DNA from: Aphidius gifuensis | Taxonomy: Eukaryota > Arthropoda > Insecta > Hymenoptera > Braconidae | Direction of reading: 5' to 3' | Length of the DNA stretch: 64,000 nucleotides | NCBI RefSeq assembly: GCF_014905175.1 | Contig: NC_057792.1 | Span: 3,410,001 to 3,474,000, forward strand | In this document: piece by piece, positions 37,601 through 50,923 of the stretch | Numbering within the stretch: the stretch's first letter is position 1 | Layout: each line of letters begins with the position of its first letter | The notes under the pieces: generated by a model | The model's input: the letters and a program-made list of their open reading frames with translations, nothing else | The model's database searches: none | Told to the model about the DNA's origin: nothing | Translations under genes and position numbers: made by a program

Positions 37601-40600
37601 TAATAAATAAAAAGTTTATAAAAATATAAATTGTCACTATTTACACGTGTTATGAATTGTCCATGACATCAGTTTTTTATAAAAACAAATACATTGTTAC
37701 TCCTAGTATTATTAATAATAATTTAAAAAATAAAAAATTCTATTTAAATATCAAGGTGTTGAAGAATTTTATGGTATAAATTCTCTCACTGTTTTCATAA
37801 AATTTAATTGCATTAAATATATATTTTTAGATTTCTATATTAATTGGAATTTTTTCTTCTTTTTTTTATCACCATTTTATTTATTAAATTTTTAATTAAT
37901 AGGAAAATATAAAAAAACATTTATTCTAGTAGAAATAATTAAAGAAAAAAAAAAAATTTTTGTGATTTTATTAAGAGTTAACGAATTATTTCTGCAAAAA
38001 TACACTCTAAAATGTTTGAATTTAAAAAACTTTTAGTTTTATATTTATTATTCTGTTTTATGTTTAATTTTGAAATATTTTTTTATAATTAAAAATTCAT
38101 TTGTCAAAGTACATACTTTCTAAACAATATTTTTTTTTTTCTTTAGAATTATTAATAGTGAATTTTAATGTTATGATTATGTTAACACAATATAACAACC
38201 ACTCCAAAGAAAAATATGAAAAAATGGTTATAATAAAAAATTTTTCCATTATCTCAAGGGCTTAAAAAAAATATTAAATTTTTTTTTTTTTTTTTTTCAT
38301 ACTTATTTTTTAACTTGCACGCAATAAAGTTTGATGATATAATTTAAATTACTTGGAATATCAGTGATGCATATATTCTATTTATAAATTTTTTTAATTT
38401 CAAATATATTTTTCATTTTATAAATTTTAATATAAATTGAATTTTTTATTGTCAATTAATCTTGTAATATTGAAGTGAATTGATTGATCCACATATATAT
38501 TTTTTTAACAGAAAAAAAAATCTATACTAAAAATGAAAAAAAAAAAAAATATTCAAAATAATAATCTGTCAATTTTTCACTGTCAGATTGAAAAATTAAA
38601 TAAATTGAATAATTCAAAACTCACCGAGGTAAAAATACATAAATACAATGTATGACTGATGTCAACAAATATTGAAGTAATGACACTGACAATCCAAGGT
38701 AATAGAAAATACTTTTGATCCTGAAAAATATGAAAAAAAAATATAAAAATTATCTCAACACAGTAGCAACACATTTATGATAAATGATCTTGGAAAATTA
38801 CTGTAACAACTTTGTCACTTAAATAAATATTTCAAGAAGTTAAAATTGCATTGTCATGATATTATGAAATTATTTAAATAAGTAATCTTGATATTAAAAA
38901 ATATTTGTTGAACGTTCTTGGTATAAATATCTTTGAGTGTACCTTGGGATTTGATGCAACACAATTGGCATTCGAAAGCCAGAGAGATATACACATCACC
39001 GAGAAGATTTTATTAATATTGTTTACTGAATTTTTGTACAATAATAAAAATGAATATATTATAAAAACAAATAACATATCTACCTGCCATCAAGACATTT
39101 TTTTTTATGAAGAAATTATTATTATAAAATAATAAGAATAAATAAAAATCTGGGTCACCTGATGAAAACAAAGGGAAATTTTTTCTTCTCTTTTTTTCTT
39201 CATGGGGTTGTAAAAATGATATGAGGAGTATCTTTTTTTTTTTTTTTCTCATAAATTTAACAGACAGATGAATATGAATATGGTAGATTTTGAATGTCTC
39301 TTATTTTATTTATTTATTGTTTGATTATAAAGAGAGAGATAGTATTTTTTTTTTGCTTCAATAAGCCACGAAGTAAATTGACTCAATTAATCTAATTTTA
39401 ATTGTGATCCAAATGTATTTATGAAATATCAGTAGTTTATGAAATTTTTATTTCAAAAGTGATCTAAAAGTTACATAATATCTATAAGCACCAGCTGGTG
39501 GACCAAGTACACCCGAGGGTAAATTTCATTTTTTTTTTTTTTTTTTTATGTTAGAGGGGTGGAAAAAAAAATTTACAATAAATATCTAAGGAGAAGAAAG
39601 AGAGCAATTTATTCGTGTCGTAAATTTTTTTCTTCTTTTTTAGTATTTTTATTTTTTATTTAACAATTTAAAAAATTTTTTTTTGGTCAAACTGTTTGTT
39701 TTATTTTCATTTAAAATGTTACTTTTAATAAAAAAAAAATATAGTTTGTTAGAACTATTCATTAATAAAATAAAATATATAACTAAAAAATTATAAATAA
39801 AAAAAAAAAAAACAAAATGATAATTCGAAACAATAAAAATCTCTTCTAATATAGTTTATATTTTAGAAAATTTATTTTTTTTTTTTTATTATCTACAATA
39901 AATTCCACAAGGAGTGTATTTAACTGGTGTTTTTCTTTTTTATTTTACGTGTCAAGAAAAGAAGTAAAAAAAAAAAAAAAAAATGGATATAGGGAAGAGG
40001 ATAATTTAGGTGAAAAGATAAAGAAAAGACAAAAGCCATAAAAATAGAACTATGTGTGTTGGAAAATTGCTTGTTGCTAACGTGGATAAATCTAAAAAAA
40101 AAAAAAAGAAAATAAATAAAACTAAAATAATTTAATGACTGTCAATACCAAGTTCAACAATATTATTTTTTTTTTCAACTATTATTACATGACATTAAAC
40201 CAACACATAGATATTACACATAGTTAAAATTGTTAAAATTGATTAGATCTATTTACCCTTAATAGACCATAAACAAGTAGTATACAGCAAATAACTCCAC
40301 AGCATGAACATATGAGAAGAATCATATTATATTTCAATGTAACTATAAAATCATAAAAAGAAATAAATTTTTTTTAAAATTTATTTCATCTATTTTTAAC
40401 GTTTATTAATTAAATTATTTAATAAATATATTTTACCAGGTGATAATCCTTCAGGCTCAAGAAATGATACTGATTTTGGCATCGTCGTGTTGCCAGATAA
40501 GTAAAGATGTTCATCTTCAAGTAGCATACTCATCGACGTGGCAACCAGTCCAAAATAAATCTAAAATACATTTAAAAAATTAAATTAATTAAAAATTTTT

Positions 40601-43600
40601 TAGCTTTTTTAAAATACATATTAAACTATGAAATATTTATTTTTTTTTTTAAATTAGAGTAATGTGTTTACTTGTTTTTTATTTTATTTTTCCAGTGACC
40701 CAGTTTAACTCTGACTAATTGTTTATCTGACTAATCAAATAGCAAAATATAAAATGAATTAATATTAATTTAAAAAATCTTGAAAGATAGATATTTTTAC
40801 GATTTAAAAAAAAAATAATATAACAAGAATTTTAATTTGAAATATATAAAAAATAAAAGAGTTTTCTTTTGGATCTTTTGGATGTATAGCACGATTTAGT
40901 CGAGTGAAATAATAAAGTCATGGGATGGATGCTCTGTATATCCATTGAAATAATCGTATCCCTGTTATTTCAGATTCACTAAACCAACCCAATAATCATT
41001 TTTTGTACTCCAGTACAAAAAAGAAGAAAATAAAAATAGTTTATACATTTTCTTCAGTTCATTTTCAGAAAAGTATTTTAAGAGTACTCAATAAATATTT
41101 CTCACCCAAGAATAAAATATATTAAATAAAGAATAAATTTTCTCACATCAATTTCAATGTTTCCAGTAGATTGGTTGACAAAATCAAGTGTAAAACTACT
41201 TGCGGTTGAAATTCAATTGAAATATTATTTATAAAAATATTATACATATCTAATTTTTTTTTTTTTTCTATAAATATCAAATACCTAAGGAAATAATACA
41301 AAGTGATTTATAAATTCATGATATTTTTTTATTGTTTTTTTACTCAAATATAACTAAAAATTATTTTTCAATCGAAGATTAAAAATTTTCATATATTTTT
41401 AAAAGCTTTTTTCTCTGAAAAAAATTTATTGGATTGCTATTTTTCAAGTATCAAATATTTAAAGATAACGTATTTCTTTTATCGAACAAGATTTTTTTCT
41501 TTATTTTAATCGTAAATTTAGTAAAAATAAAAATTTAAATCTAAAAAAAAAATATCTTTTGTTGAAGATTTCAAATGTAGACAAGTGTTGGAAGATATCT
41601 TGAGCCTTCAGGACATGTTACATGTGCAATCGATATCATTGCAAAAAAATACACTGATATTGACCTCATTTTTATTCAAACATTTATTCGTAGAATTCAT
41701 TATTTATCAACAATTCATTGATAAAAAAAAACACACATAAATTGAGGTATAATAAATGCATAGCTACAAACTAAAAATATATTAAATTATTTTATCAACA
41801 AATATAATAAATAAATAATTAAAACAAAAATATATTCAAAAAATATTTATAGCTTAAAAATTAAATAAATAAACCATCAATTTTATCAAGTACTTGTAAT
41901 TTCTGTTAACATCTATACAGAAATAAAAAAATAAAGAAAAAAAAATTGTGTTCATTTGCTGAGAGTTTGTAAATAATGATAATGTAAAAATCTTTGGATT
42001 TTTGTCTAGAAAACATAAGTAAAGGGGATCGTTGAAATGGAAGTTAATTGAATCAACTTTATTTATTTGTATATGGGTTTTTTTTTTTTCACCGGACACA
42101 CGTACAAATTGATATAAAATAAATTTTTCTACAACAACAATTGTTTATTTTTGTCAAAATAAAACATCCCTTATTAAGTTACCCTGATAGATACAAAAAC
42201 AACATGATATTATGTGTTTTTACACTAAGTGTTATAAAGATTCAATAAACAAACTTGAAGAAATTATTATTTTTCATCTCAATTTACTTTTCTTATTATT
42301 GTTTTTTTTTTTTTTTCATTTTGAATCTACGTTTATTGAGTTTGAAAAGAATTTGATGGGTTGTAGTGTCCCTTGAGTATATCACGTGTCACCTGAATTG
42401 CGATGGCTTTTATGAATTGTTATGCTCTATTTATGACATAAAAAAAAAAAATAATAATATATAAAAAATAATAAAAATTCACACTCTATTGATTTTCAAT
42501 ATTTAATTTTTATATTTTTAATAAATAAATAAATTATATCTTATTGGGTTAAAAAAAAATATATATATCATTGATTTATTTATTTTTTTTTATTTGTTTA
42601 TGTACGATTTTTATTTTTAAATCGTTTAATTTTATTTATTTTATTTATTTTTTTTTGTAAAGTATTTCTTCTGGATTTTATATATTTGCAAATATCTGGA
42701 AAAAAAAGGTCATTTTATAATACACTTAAAAATATAAAATACATTAATTTTATGTTGCAAGTTTTATGAGATGTACTTATCTTCGATTTGAAATAGTTTT
42801 TTATTTTTATTTATATAAAATAAAAATTATTCAGATAAATAAAAATTAAAAAATATATTAATGTTTTTGTTTTATTATTTTTTTATATAAATGTATTTTT
42901 GAATGAACAAATAATATTATACTTGAATAAAAAGCTACATGATTTATTTGTTTATATTGTTTTTTTTTGGAGTATTTTTAGTCATAAATGTCAGATGGTA
43001 GATGATTAAATTGAAACTTGTCATGGATGTTGGAGAAGACGAATTACTAGCATGTCTTATTTTTATCAAAAACCATCCCCTAAATTTACTATATAGAAAT
43101 AAGAGTAATGACTGGTGATCATGCAATGATTGCTATTGTTTTGACCTTTTTTTTTTTCTCCAAAACAAAGAAAACAAAGAATAAAAATGATAATAATAAA
43201 TGAAATTATGATAATAAAAATAAATATATATGAAAAAAAAAAAAAGGATTCTTTTAGCTGAGTAGTTTATTAAATTATTTGGCATAAAAATATCATTTTA
43301 TATCAATGAGCTACTATTTTAACATACTTCAATTTAATTTGAAATTATTAAAGTTTTTAGGAGATTTTAAAATTACTTAGAAATCATTGATAAAAAAACA
43401 AGTTTATTAATTTTTTTTACTAAGAATTTAATCATGTATTTTTTAAGTTATTTTTGTACAATAAAATAGCTAGTTGTTTTTAAAAAAAACTTCATTTGTA
43501 TTTTGACCTAAGGCTATGGTAAATAATTAAAAACTTATTTAATAAATTTACCCCAGTGTAAATAGCACAAGCAAAACTTCCACGTCGAACAGATCGCCAA

Positions 43601-43626
43601 CAGCAGCAGGTATTCATGATTGCCAT
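34627..43626 (-). CDS. Four-transmembrane protein, Pasiflora/LAPTM-like (298 aa, eight exons)
   Basis: Coding exons in transcript order: 43626-43552, 40560-40437, 40342-40257, 38720-38625, 37472-37410, 37011-36928, 35318-35063, 34739-34627; all borders are GT/AG and the phases agree throughout. The protein starts MAIMNTCCCWRSVRRGSF, with a cysteine cluster suited to acylation, and has four hydrophobic segments at about 20-39, 73-94, 101-126 and 133-157. The loop after TM1 has an NTT glycosylation site (Asn49). The C-terminal 140 residues are polar, Ser/Thr-rich and probably cytoplasmic. Four TMs with both ends inside fits the insect Pasiflora family (septate junctions) or LAPTM-type lysosomal proteins; I cannot separate these by eye and the family call is inference. 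The first intron is nearly 3 kb; others are 0.1-2 kb. Confidence 0.72.
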
Positions 43627-44822
43627 GCCGCGAGCACATGGATTGTCATCTATCAAGTTTCACTGGATTTTCATTCATCAGTCAGAACAATCAACAACTT
43701 AATTTCAACTCAAATATCACTACTAACAATTTTTAAAAAAAGAATTATATAAAAAAATGAGTAAAATATTCAAAAAAAAAAAACACAACTTGAGACAAAT
43801 AATTTTGTTAATTATTTAATTTAAAATGCAATAATGGTTTTTATTTTTAAATTTTTATATTTTTATTTATAGATGGAAGGTGAGTATCACCCCTCGTGAG
43901 GGTGGCTTACTACCAACTGACTGTTCAACTCAAAGGATCCGTTAAACCACGGATCTGTTTTTTTTTTTAAACAAAAAACGCATGCGCCTTTTTTTTATTA
44001 TAAATTTAGTATCTGTTTTATTAATTACAAATAAAAATTTTAAATTACATCTAATTCTTTTCTTTTTTTTTTCATAAAAATTTGCTTTCCAAAAAAATTT
44101 AATTTACTTTTTGTATAATAAAATATAAACAAAGAACAACGATAAAGAAAAAAAACCATAAAAAAAAAGAATCAGTATGCTGAACACCCGTCGTGTTTGT
44201 ACAAAAACTTTCAAAGTGACAGTGGCAATAAAAATAAACTTTGAAATAAAAAAAGAAACATCCACGAAATGTTTAAAAAAAAAAAAATGATAATTTTGAA
44301 TCAAAAATACAAAAAAAAAAAAATAAATAAAACGGCTCCAAACAATTTCGAATTAAAAAATATGCCTTGGCCAAAGTTAATGTATAACATCTTGTGTAAC
44401 ACCACAAGGGATTTCCGTCACAAAGACGGATTATAACTTTTGTAATGAAGTTTATTTTATATACATCACAAGTATATATACATAATGGAAAAACATTTGA
44501 TATTCACAAAATACTCATGCATATTATTTTTAAATAAACTTTATATAACAAACTTTATAAATTTCTTAATACATGTATTTAATTAGCAACTTTAACCCAG
44601 TAATTAATATCAAAACCTCCAATAAATTAAAATAATAATTATTCATCAAGAAGCCTTACTTAAAACATCAATCTAAATTAATAAATTTTCTCATGAAAAA
44701 TATTAAAACAATTTAAAACTTTTATCTATTCTTCTAAATGACTCAATTAATAATGAGTAAAATATATTTATTTATTTATAATATTTAAAAACAATTAATA
44801 TACAAATTTTTAATTATAATTA
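43627..44822. other. Intergenic: 5' flank of four-TM gene and 3' flank of GALK2-like gene
   Basis: Contains two GC-richer structured stretches: an imperfect hairpin at 43878-43914, listed separately, and three small neighbouring palindromes within 44364-44434 (CTTGGCCAAAG, CTTGTG...CACAAG, TCCGTC...GACGGA). No RNA family recognised. The rest is AT-rich. Confidence 0.4.
43878..43914 (+). other. Imperfect hairpin in the 5' flank of the four-TM gene
   Basis: GGTGAGTATCACCCCTC and GAGGGTGGCTTACTACC are near reverse complements separated by two bases, an imperfect stem of about 17 pairs with bulges. A second small hairpin (GATCCG...CGGATC) follows at about 43937-43956. It could be 5' UTR structure or a non-coding RNA; unrecognised. 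Confidence 0.35.
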
Positions 44823-47587
44823 TTAATTTAAATAAATTGATGCACCCATTCCTGGTTGAGTTGGAAATACCAATGTATCCATATTATAATCATCATTTAA
44901 ATTAAATTCGACTTTTAATTTATTTTTTATATCAAATAAAAAATTATGTAATTTATCTTTTGTTGTTAATGCAATAACACATCCACCCCATCTTTAAAAA
45001 AAATATATATATATTTGTTTACTACATTTATTATTAATTTAAAAGTTTTTTTTAATAAAGTTTAAATAATGCTTACCCAGCACCGGTCAATCTGGCACCA
45101 GCTGCACCACAATCAATTGCAAGATCAACGACCCTATCAATTCTTTCTGTACTACAATCAAATAGATTTTTAAGGCTTTTGTGACTTTGATTCATCAATT
45201 CACCCAATTGATTTATCTGATTATTGCATTCTTTATCCATGCAAACATTCTGAAATTCCATTACTCTCAATGCCTCTGAAATATTTTTAAATGAATTTAT
45301 TGAACAAGTTGATTGAAATATTTCTTTTTTCATTGAATTTATTTATTTTTTTTTTTAATTCTATTTTTATTATATTTTTATACCATCAAAAACGTGTTGA
45401 GCTCTTTGACCAACAGCAAATAAACGTTTATCATTTTGTTCAACTTTAACTGATGAATCTTGTAATTTTTGTACTGTAACTTTCATAACATCACAAATCT
45501 AATTGAAAAGAATAAAAATTAATTAACATTTTTAGTTGTTTTTATTTAAATATAAAATTACCTCATTGATGTCATAAGTTTTAAGACTGCTTGCAGCAAT
45601 TTTCGACATTTGTTTGAGATCTTTGTCAAGTTGTTTTTGTATGTCATAAAGAGTATTAATATTATTCCATGGTTTATCATATTTAACTGCAATAATTTTA
45701 GCAGCAAGTTTACACTCAGTAACACGATTATTGTAGTTATTACATTGTGCTTTATTGTGTCTTTCAATTGTGTCAATAATAATAAATACAGAATCATGGG
45801 GAAGTTTAACATCAGTTGTTCTTAAAGGATTAAATTCTATTAATTCAGCAGTACCTTTGACATAAAATCAATAAAATATGGTGTTAAAATTAAATCACCA
45901 ATCTTGGATTTACGATTATTTTTTTTTTGTTATCAATCGTGAAAATTTTGATTGAAGAGTTATAAAAATAAAATAAAATATAAATTTACCTTCTTTTCCT
46001 AAAAAGGCTATTGCATGATCCATAGCTCCACCCTCAGTTCCAATGAGTCGTTCACTCTTGGCACTTCGTTCAACCAACACATCTCTTGGCATCCAGAGCT
46101 AAAAAAAAAAAAACGAATAATATTCAATTAATTTTTCAAATTAATTGCCTCCAATTTAAAAAAATTAGAACTAATTAAAATTAAAGATATACAAATGCTT
46201 TGATGATTAATAACTAAAGATTATAATTTGCAATGGCTTTTTATATTTAGATAATAATTCACCTAGATAATCCAAGTCAATGAACCAACAAACGTCTGTT
46301 CTAATTTATAATATCCGAAATACAAATAATAAATGTAAATAGTTATCTAAGTATAAAGTTGAACATTCTGATAAATCATTGTGTTTATTTATTTCGCAAA
46401 TATCAAACAGACAATTTCTATGAAAATATTTCTCATACAAATATTTTATTATATTAAATTTTCCTCCTATTGTGAATAAATAATTACTGATGATAATTCA
46501 TCGTTATTATAGTTTAATAAAATAATAAATAATATTTGTTGTATAACATCAACATAATTTTTGTGTATATACATGAATTTTTTCCCTCTTTATATAAACT
46601 TTCCGATGACCTTAAAACTTTCTCTGCTAAATCCTTTGGCAACATCCAATTCCATCATCATTACGAAACTTAATATTTTTATTATATTTTTTTTATCATA
46701 ACTTTTTAACTTGTATTATATTTTTTTTTTCTCATTATATTATTATACCAAGAGTCATCCTTGAGTGACAACACGTACAAAACTTTTTTAACAATATTAT
46801 CGTGTTGCTTTTTTATTTATATATTTTTTTTTTATTGATTACCTCGTGTGATACAGTTGCAGCAAGAACTCCAGATGAAACTAAAGCACTGGAACTTGAT
46901 AATCCAGCTGCTGGTGGTATTGTACCCCAAACAACAGCTGCTAATGATTTATTAATTTCTTTTGATAAGTTTGAAACTTCCAATAGACCACCAACAACAC
47001 CACAAAGAAAATATTTCCACCAATGGGGTATTTTTTCTGATTCAATTTCTTCTCTGTTGTTAAATAAAAATCATGTTATTTTTGTTTTTTTTTTCTTTTA
47101 ACGATTAGTAATTATTAATTCTTGACAAACTTGTTTTTTTTTTTTTATAAAAAACAAGTATTTAAATTATTTATTCTGTTTACCTGCTTTTGCTCAATGA
47201 ATATCCATAAAATTTTGAATATTTTTCATCAATATTTGTTACATGAATCCCACAAGATACATCGTTACCAACTGCAATTAGTATATCATGTTCAATTGCC
47301 ATTGGACAAACTGGATAACCAGAATAATCAATATGTTCTCCAATTAAATTTACACTGTAAAAATTATTATTTTAATTATTTTTTTATGAATAGAAATTTA
47401 TTTTCATGTCTCATTACCGTCCAGGTACACGAACGAAAAAATTTGGCTTTTTTTTATACTCCATTTCATAGAAATTCGAAATTTTTTTCAAACGTTGATT
47501 CATGAAATCATTTGGCTTCAAAATTGGAACAAAATTATTGTTTTTGTTATATATTGGTAAATATTGATCAACTTTTATATCAGTCAT
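44823..47587 (-). CDS. N-acetylgalactosamine kinase / galactokinase family enzyme, GALK2-like (about 478 aa)
   Basis: GHMP-family kinase that phosphorylates the C1 hydroxyl of GalNAc or galactose using ATP. Exons in transcript order: 47587-47418, 47354-47184, 47053-46843, 46100-45990, 45854-45562, 45498-45384, 45275-45077, 44991-44823. Signatures: substrate motif GRVNLIGEHIDY at residues 56-67 (split by intron 1), ATP-binding PPAAGLSSSSALV near 160-172, GTEGGAMDHAIAFL, IEFNPLRTTDVKLP, GELMNQSH, and the C-terminal GARLTGAGWGGC. The wording of GELMNQSH and SERLIGTEGG is nearer GALK2 than GALK1. All exon phases agree except that exon 4 is 2 nt out relative to exon 3: total coding length is 1,439 nt (3n+2). 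A CACACA dinucleotide run at 46078-46083 in exon 4 is the obvious suspect. Whether the gene is intact therefore needs a read check. Confidence 0.85.
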
Positions 47588-48065
47588 TTTTGTTATTAAC
47601 TGAAAAATAAAATTTATAAATATTATAATTATTTTTATCAAGGATAAATAATTTATTTATATTATTAAGTGCAAAAAAAAAATGCATGAGTGCATTGAAT
47701 TGATAAATTAAATTTTATCAGTAAAAAAGTCGTTAAATATTTATTAGCTTGTTTTTTTTTTAACACTTGATGACGACATTGGTTAATAATGTAAACAAAT
47801 TAAATTTTAAAACAATAAATACTTGAAAAATTAAGATAAAAATATAATTAAATAATTTAAAGGTATATTTTAAAAAATAATATATTACATAGTACTTACA
47901 AAGTGGTTATTTGTGTAATAGATTCGTCAGACAAATGGAAATAGAGAAACTTTAATTGATAACAATGCTTATCAAATTGACGTATGTATTGTTTGTTATT
48001 ATTTGCGAGTGTCAACTTTAGCAGAACTGTCATCAGAAAGCCACGAACAAGACTGATGATCAGCT
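47588..48065 (-). promoter_or_regulatory. 5' UTR and promoter of GALK2-like gene
   Basis: The coding exon begins with 12 non-coding bases after an acceptor ATTTTTCAG (AG at 47601-47600). A non-coding first exon ends at 47900 with donor TTT|GTAAGT (47899). The GC-richer stretch 47990-48120 probably contains the start site and may also serve the spliced plus-strand fragments beginning near 48.8 kb. Confidence 0.5.
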
Positions 48066-48859
48066 GATGTTTCTTTTGTTTTTATTATTATATGAGAAGA
48101 TTGTTGGGGCCGGCTTGTCTTTCTCCATTTACCAGTGACAACTGGTTTAATATTTAAATAAATGTGTTAAGGAGATTACGCAATCTTTGTGTACGATTAA
48201 CTTCAACAGTGTTTATTTATTTATTTATTTATTATGATTATTATTGATGTGATGTTGAATTGTGAAAAGTTTATTTCTTTATCGACAGTTGGAATTTTGA
48301 CACCTAGTTTGTCGGTAAAAAAGTCAAATAAATATAAATTTTAAAAAACAATTAATTTTTAAAATTTCGATTTAATAAACAAGTTAGTTTTAAATTATAA
48401 TTTACTCATTATAATTTAATTTTTATATTATTTTTTTGCCTAAAAAAAAAAATATAGATAAATTTTTTATAATCAAATCTATAATTCAATCATATTTTAA
48501 AATCGAAAAATTATAGTAAATTAAATAATAACAAACAGATATATATTGTTCAAGAATATTTTTTTATTTTTTTTCAATTGTTTCATTTAAATAATTTTTA
48601 CATTTATAATGTTTTTACAAAAAATTTTCTTCACAAAGTCAGCTTCTTTACTCGGTATACATATTTAATTGTTTTGATATTATTTTATTTTTATTTGTAT
48701 TTTTTATACATTTAAATTTATTCATTTGAATTACGTTGATTACTGTGTATTTAAAAGAATATGTAACAACAACAGATAAGACTAAAGGATCAACAAACCT
48801 AATAATTCATCTCATTGATTTGAAGAATTAATGGTCTCATCAAAATAACACTTATATTA

Positions 48860-49614
48860 TTTTCGGTACACGTAAGTTATTGAATATTTATCTTTTAAAA
48901 TGATTATTTTTATAGACAATGAAACAGTCAAAGAAATAAAGAAATTGAAACAACAAAAAAATAAAGGTAAATCAACACCCGTAAATTTCCATGTTACTTC
49001 TGAAAAAAATGTTACCGTAAGTCATAGCTTTTATTATATATAAAAATAAATATAGTATGTAAAAATAAAATAATAGGTTGGATGCAAAGTCAAAAAACCC
49101 ATACATGACTCCACATGGTCTGTTATTCAGCGTTCCAAATTTTTTAATAACTCGAACCAATTTTCAAATGGAAAATTGCTTCATACATATTTCAAGTGCA
49201 AGAAAAACGGTGGATGATGGAAAGTGGTTTCGTGAGATTGACTCAAACCACACCAAAAAAGAAGGTAAATTTATTTTTATTCATTATTTTATATATTATA
49301 TTTTTATGCCAATAATTATATAAAAAATAAAAGCGCAAGATTCGGTTTCTTGATAAATTTAAAAAATTATAAAAATATATTTGATTTTGAAAATTTTTTA
49401 TAATTTTTAAAATATATCAAAACACTGAATCTTCCACTTTTATTTTTTAGATAAGGTCAAAAAATTGCAACTCAAACTGAAGTAATGATATCTACAAACG
49501 TTATACCAGACAACCAAATTAATTACTTCAGCCAATATTTATCATTGACCAATCATTAACATTTATCAATCAGTGACCAATGGAAGGAATTGGATTGGAT
49601 ATTTTCAATAGAGT
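48860..49614 (+). pseudogene. Spliced gene-fragment cluster, plus-strand copy (unrecognised family)
   Basis: Exon-like blocks with good splice sites: up to 48871 (C|GTAAGT), 48916-49016 (ATTTTTATAG ... ACC|GTAAGT), 49077-49264 (AATAATAG ... GAAG|GTAAAT) and 49451-49614 (TTTTTTAG ... GT|GTAAGT). Block 2 reads VKEIKKLKQQKNKGKSTP and joins in frame to block 3 (VGCKVKKPIHDSTWSVIQ... to KCKKNGG), which then meets a TGA. No start codon is available in that frame. The second half of block 3 and block 2 have an inverted, diverged copy at 49710-49900, where one extra base keeps the corresponding frame open past the TGA. This looks like a decayed, duplicated gene or mobile-element fragment; I do not recognise its family. 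Confidence 0.45.
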
Positions 49615-49709
49615 GTAAGTTACATTTAGAAATAGGAAAACCAAAAAAATTTATAAAAATATTTTATAATATAAAATTGGTAATGATAATAATTTATTAA
49701 AAAATTTAC

Positions 49710-49900
49710 CTTCTATTTTGCTGTGGTTTGAGTAAATTTCACAAAACCACTTTTCATCATCCGCCGTTTTTTTTTGCACTCAAAATATTTGTCAAATAAT
49801 TTTTGGTAAAGACTCACCAGCAATAACATTGTTTTGATTTTCCTTCATTTTTTTTGTCTTTCAATTTCTTTATGGCCATATCTTTGACTGGTTGATAAAC
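49710..49900 (-). pseudogene. Inverted diverged copy of the 48.9-49.3 kb gene fragment
   Basis: On the minus strand 49900-49818 reads MAIKKLKDKKNEGKSKQ followed by donor G|GTGAGT, matching IKKLKQQKNKGKSTP of the plus-strand copy. 49790-49710 matches 49186-49264 at the nucleotide level, including the same exon end GAAG|GTAAATTT. The first half of the corresponding exon is missing, leaving only about 27 bases between the two blocks, too short for an intron. So this copy is truncated. Confidence 0.5.
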
Positions 49901-50923
49901 TTTTTCATACCAACCAATCAAATGAACTATGAAGTTTGTTGATTCCTTAGTTTTATCTGTTGTTATATTACATATTCTTTTAAACACAACGTTGCATTAA
50001 AAGTTGAATACTATTTTTTTCTTTTGTACCCAAACTTATAGTATAAAACAATAGATTTATTTCCAATTCTGAAATTCAATAAATCACATTAATTAATTTG
50101 AGTTGAAAAAAATCAAAAATAAGTCAGAAAAGCTAATTAGAAATTAATATTCACTTACCAAAGTTGGTCTAATTTTTCTGCGATCCCCATGACATCACCA
50201 AACTCGAAAAAATAAATAATAAAAAGCTTCTATTTATTATTAATTTTTTTTTACAATTAATTGATGATGAATATTCAATGAATATCCAAATGATATTGAA
50301 GTAATTTTTCTTCCCATTCACATTATGACACAGAATGTTTACTGACAGCTTATAATATCGTTAAAAAATAAAATTTTTTATTTTTTGATAACAACTATTG
50401 TTTGATGTGTGCTTCATGAGGCTTGATGGATGACTGTCTTGTTGTGCTTTCACCTCAGGCCAACCGAAATTTTCCTTATCTATGAGTCATAGACTATGAC
50501 AAATAGGTGTTTTTTTTATTTTTTCATCAAATTTTATCTTGCCACAAATGAATATTTTCTAATATACTCAAATAGAAATGACGTGTCAACTGGCTTATTA
50601 ATTGTTACTGGATACTTTGTACACGAGATGATGAAATTTTCCATCCATGAAATTTTGATATTTTTGACTTCTCCATCGCAATTGCCAGTGACATGTGTAA
50701 TTTTTTTACTTGGCAAATCAATTTATGTAGACAAATAATGAAATTTCTGAAAAAATAAATATATACATATATAGATAAATAAATATGATAATTGCTATTT
50801 TGATAAATTATTATAAAATCAAATTTTATTGTACCTTAATTGATTGGCTAATGCCGTTTAGTCTAGCAGACTATTGAACAGTGATAGATGCTCCATTTTA
50901 GCCAGCAGCCAGCAAATGTCCAT

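Noticed and set aside
40998..41022. TTTTTTGTACT CC AGTACAAAAAA palindrome in a four-TM gene intron
   Set aside because: Arms are mostly A/T runs and such palindromes are expected by chance in this composition.
46802..47101. Plus-strand 99-codon frame starting MLLFYLYIF
   Set aside because: Antisense shadow of GALK2-like exon 3.
44823..47587. Initial reading of the kinase as mevalonate kinase
   Set aside because: GHMP motifs are shared, but GRVNLIGEHIDY and the C-terminal LTGAGWGGC place it in the galactokinase/GALK2 group.
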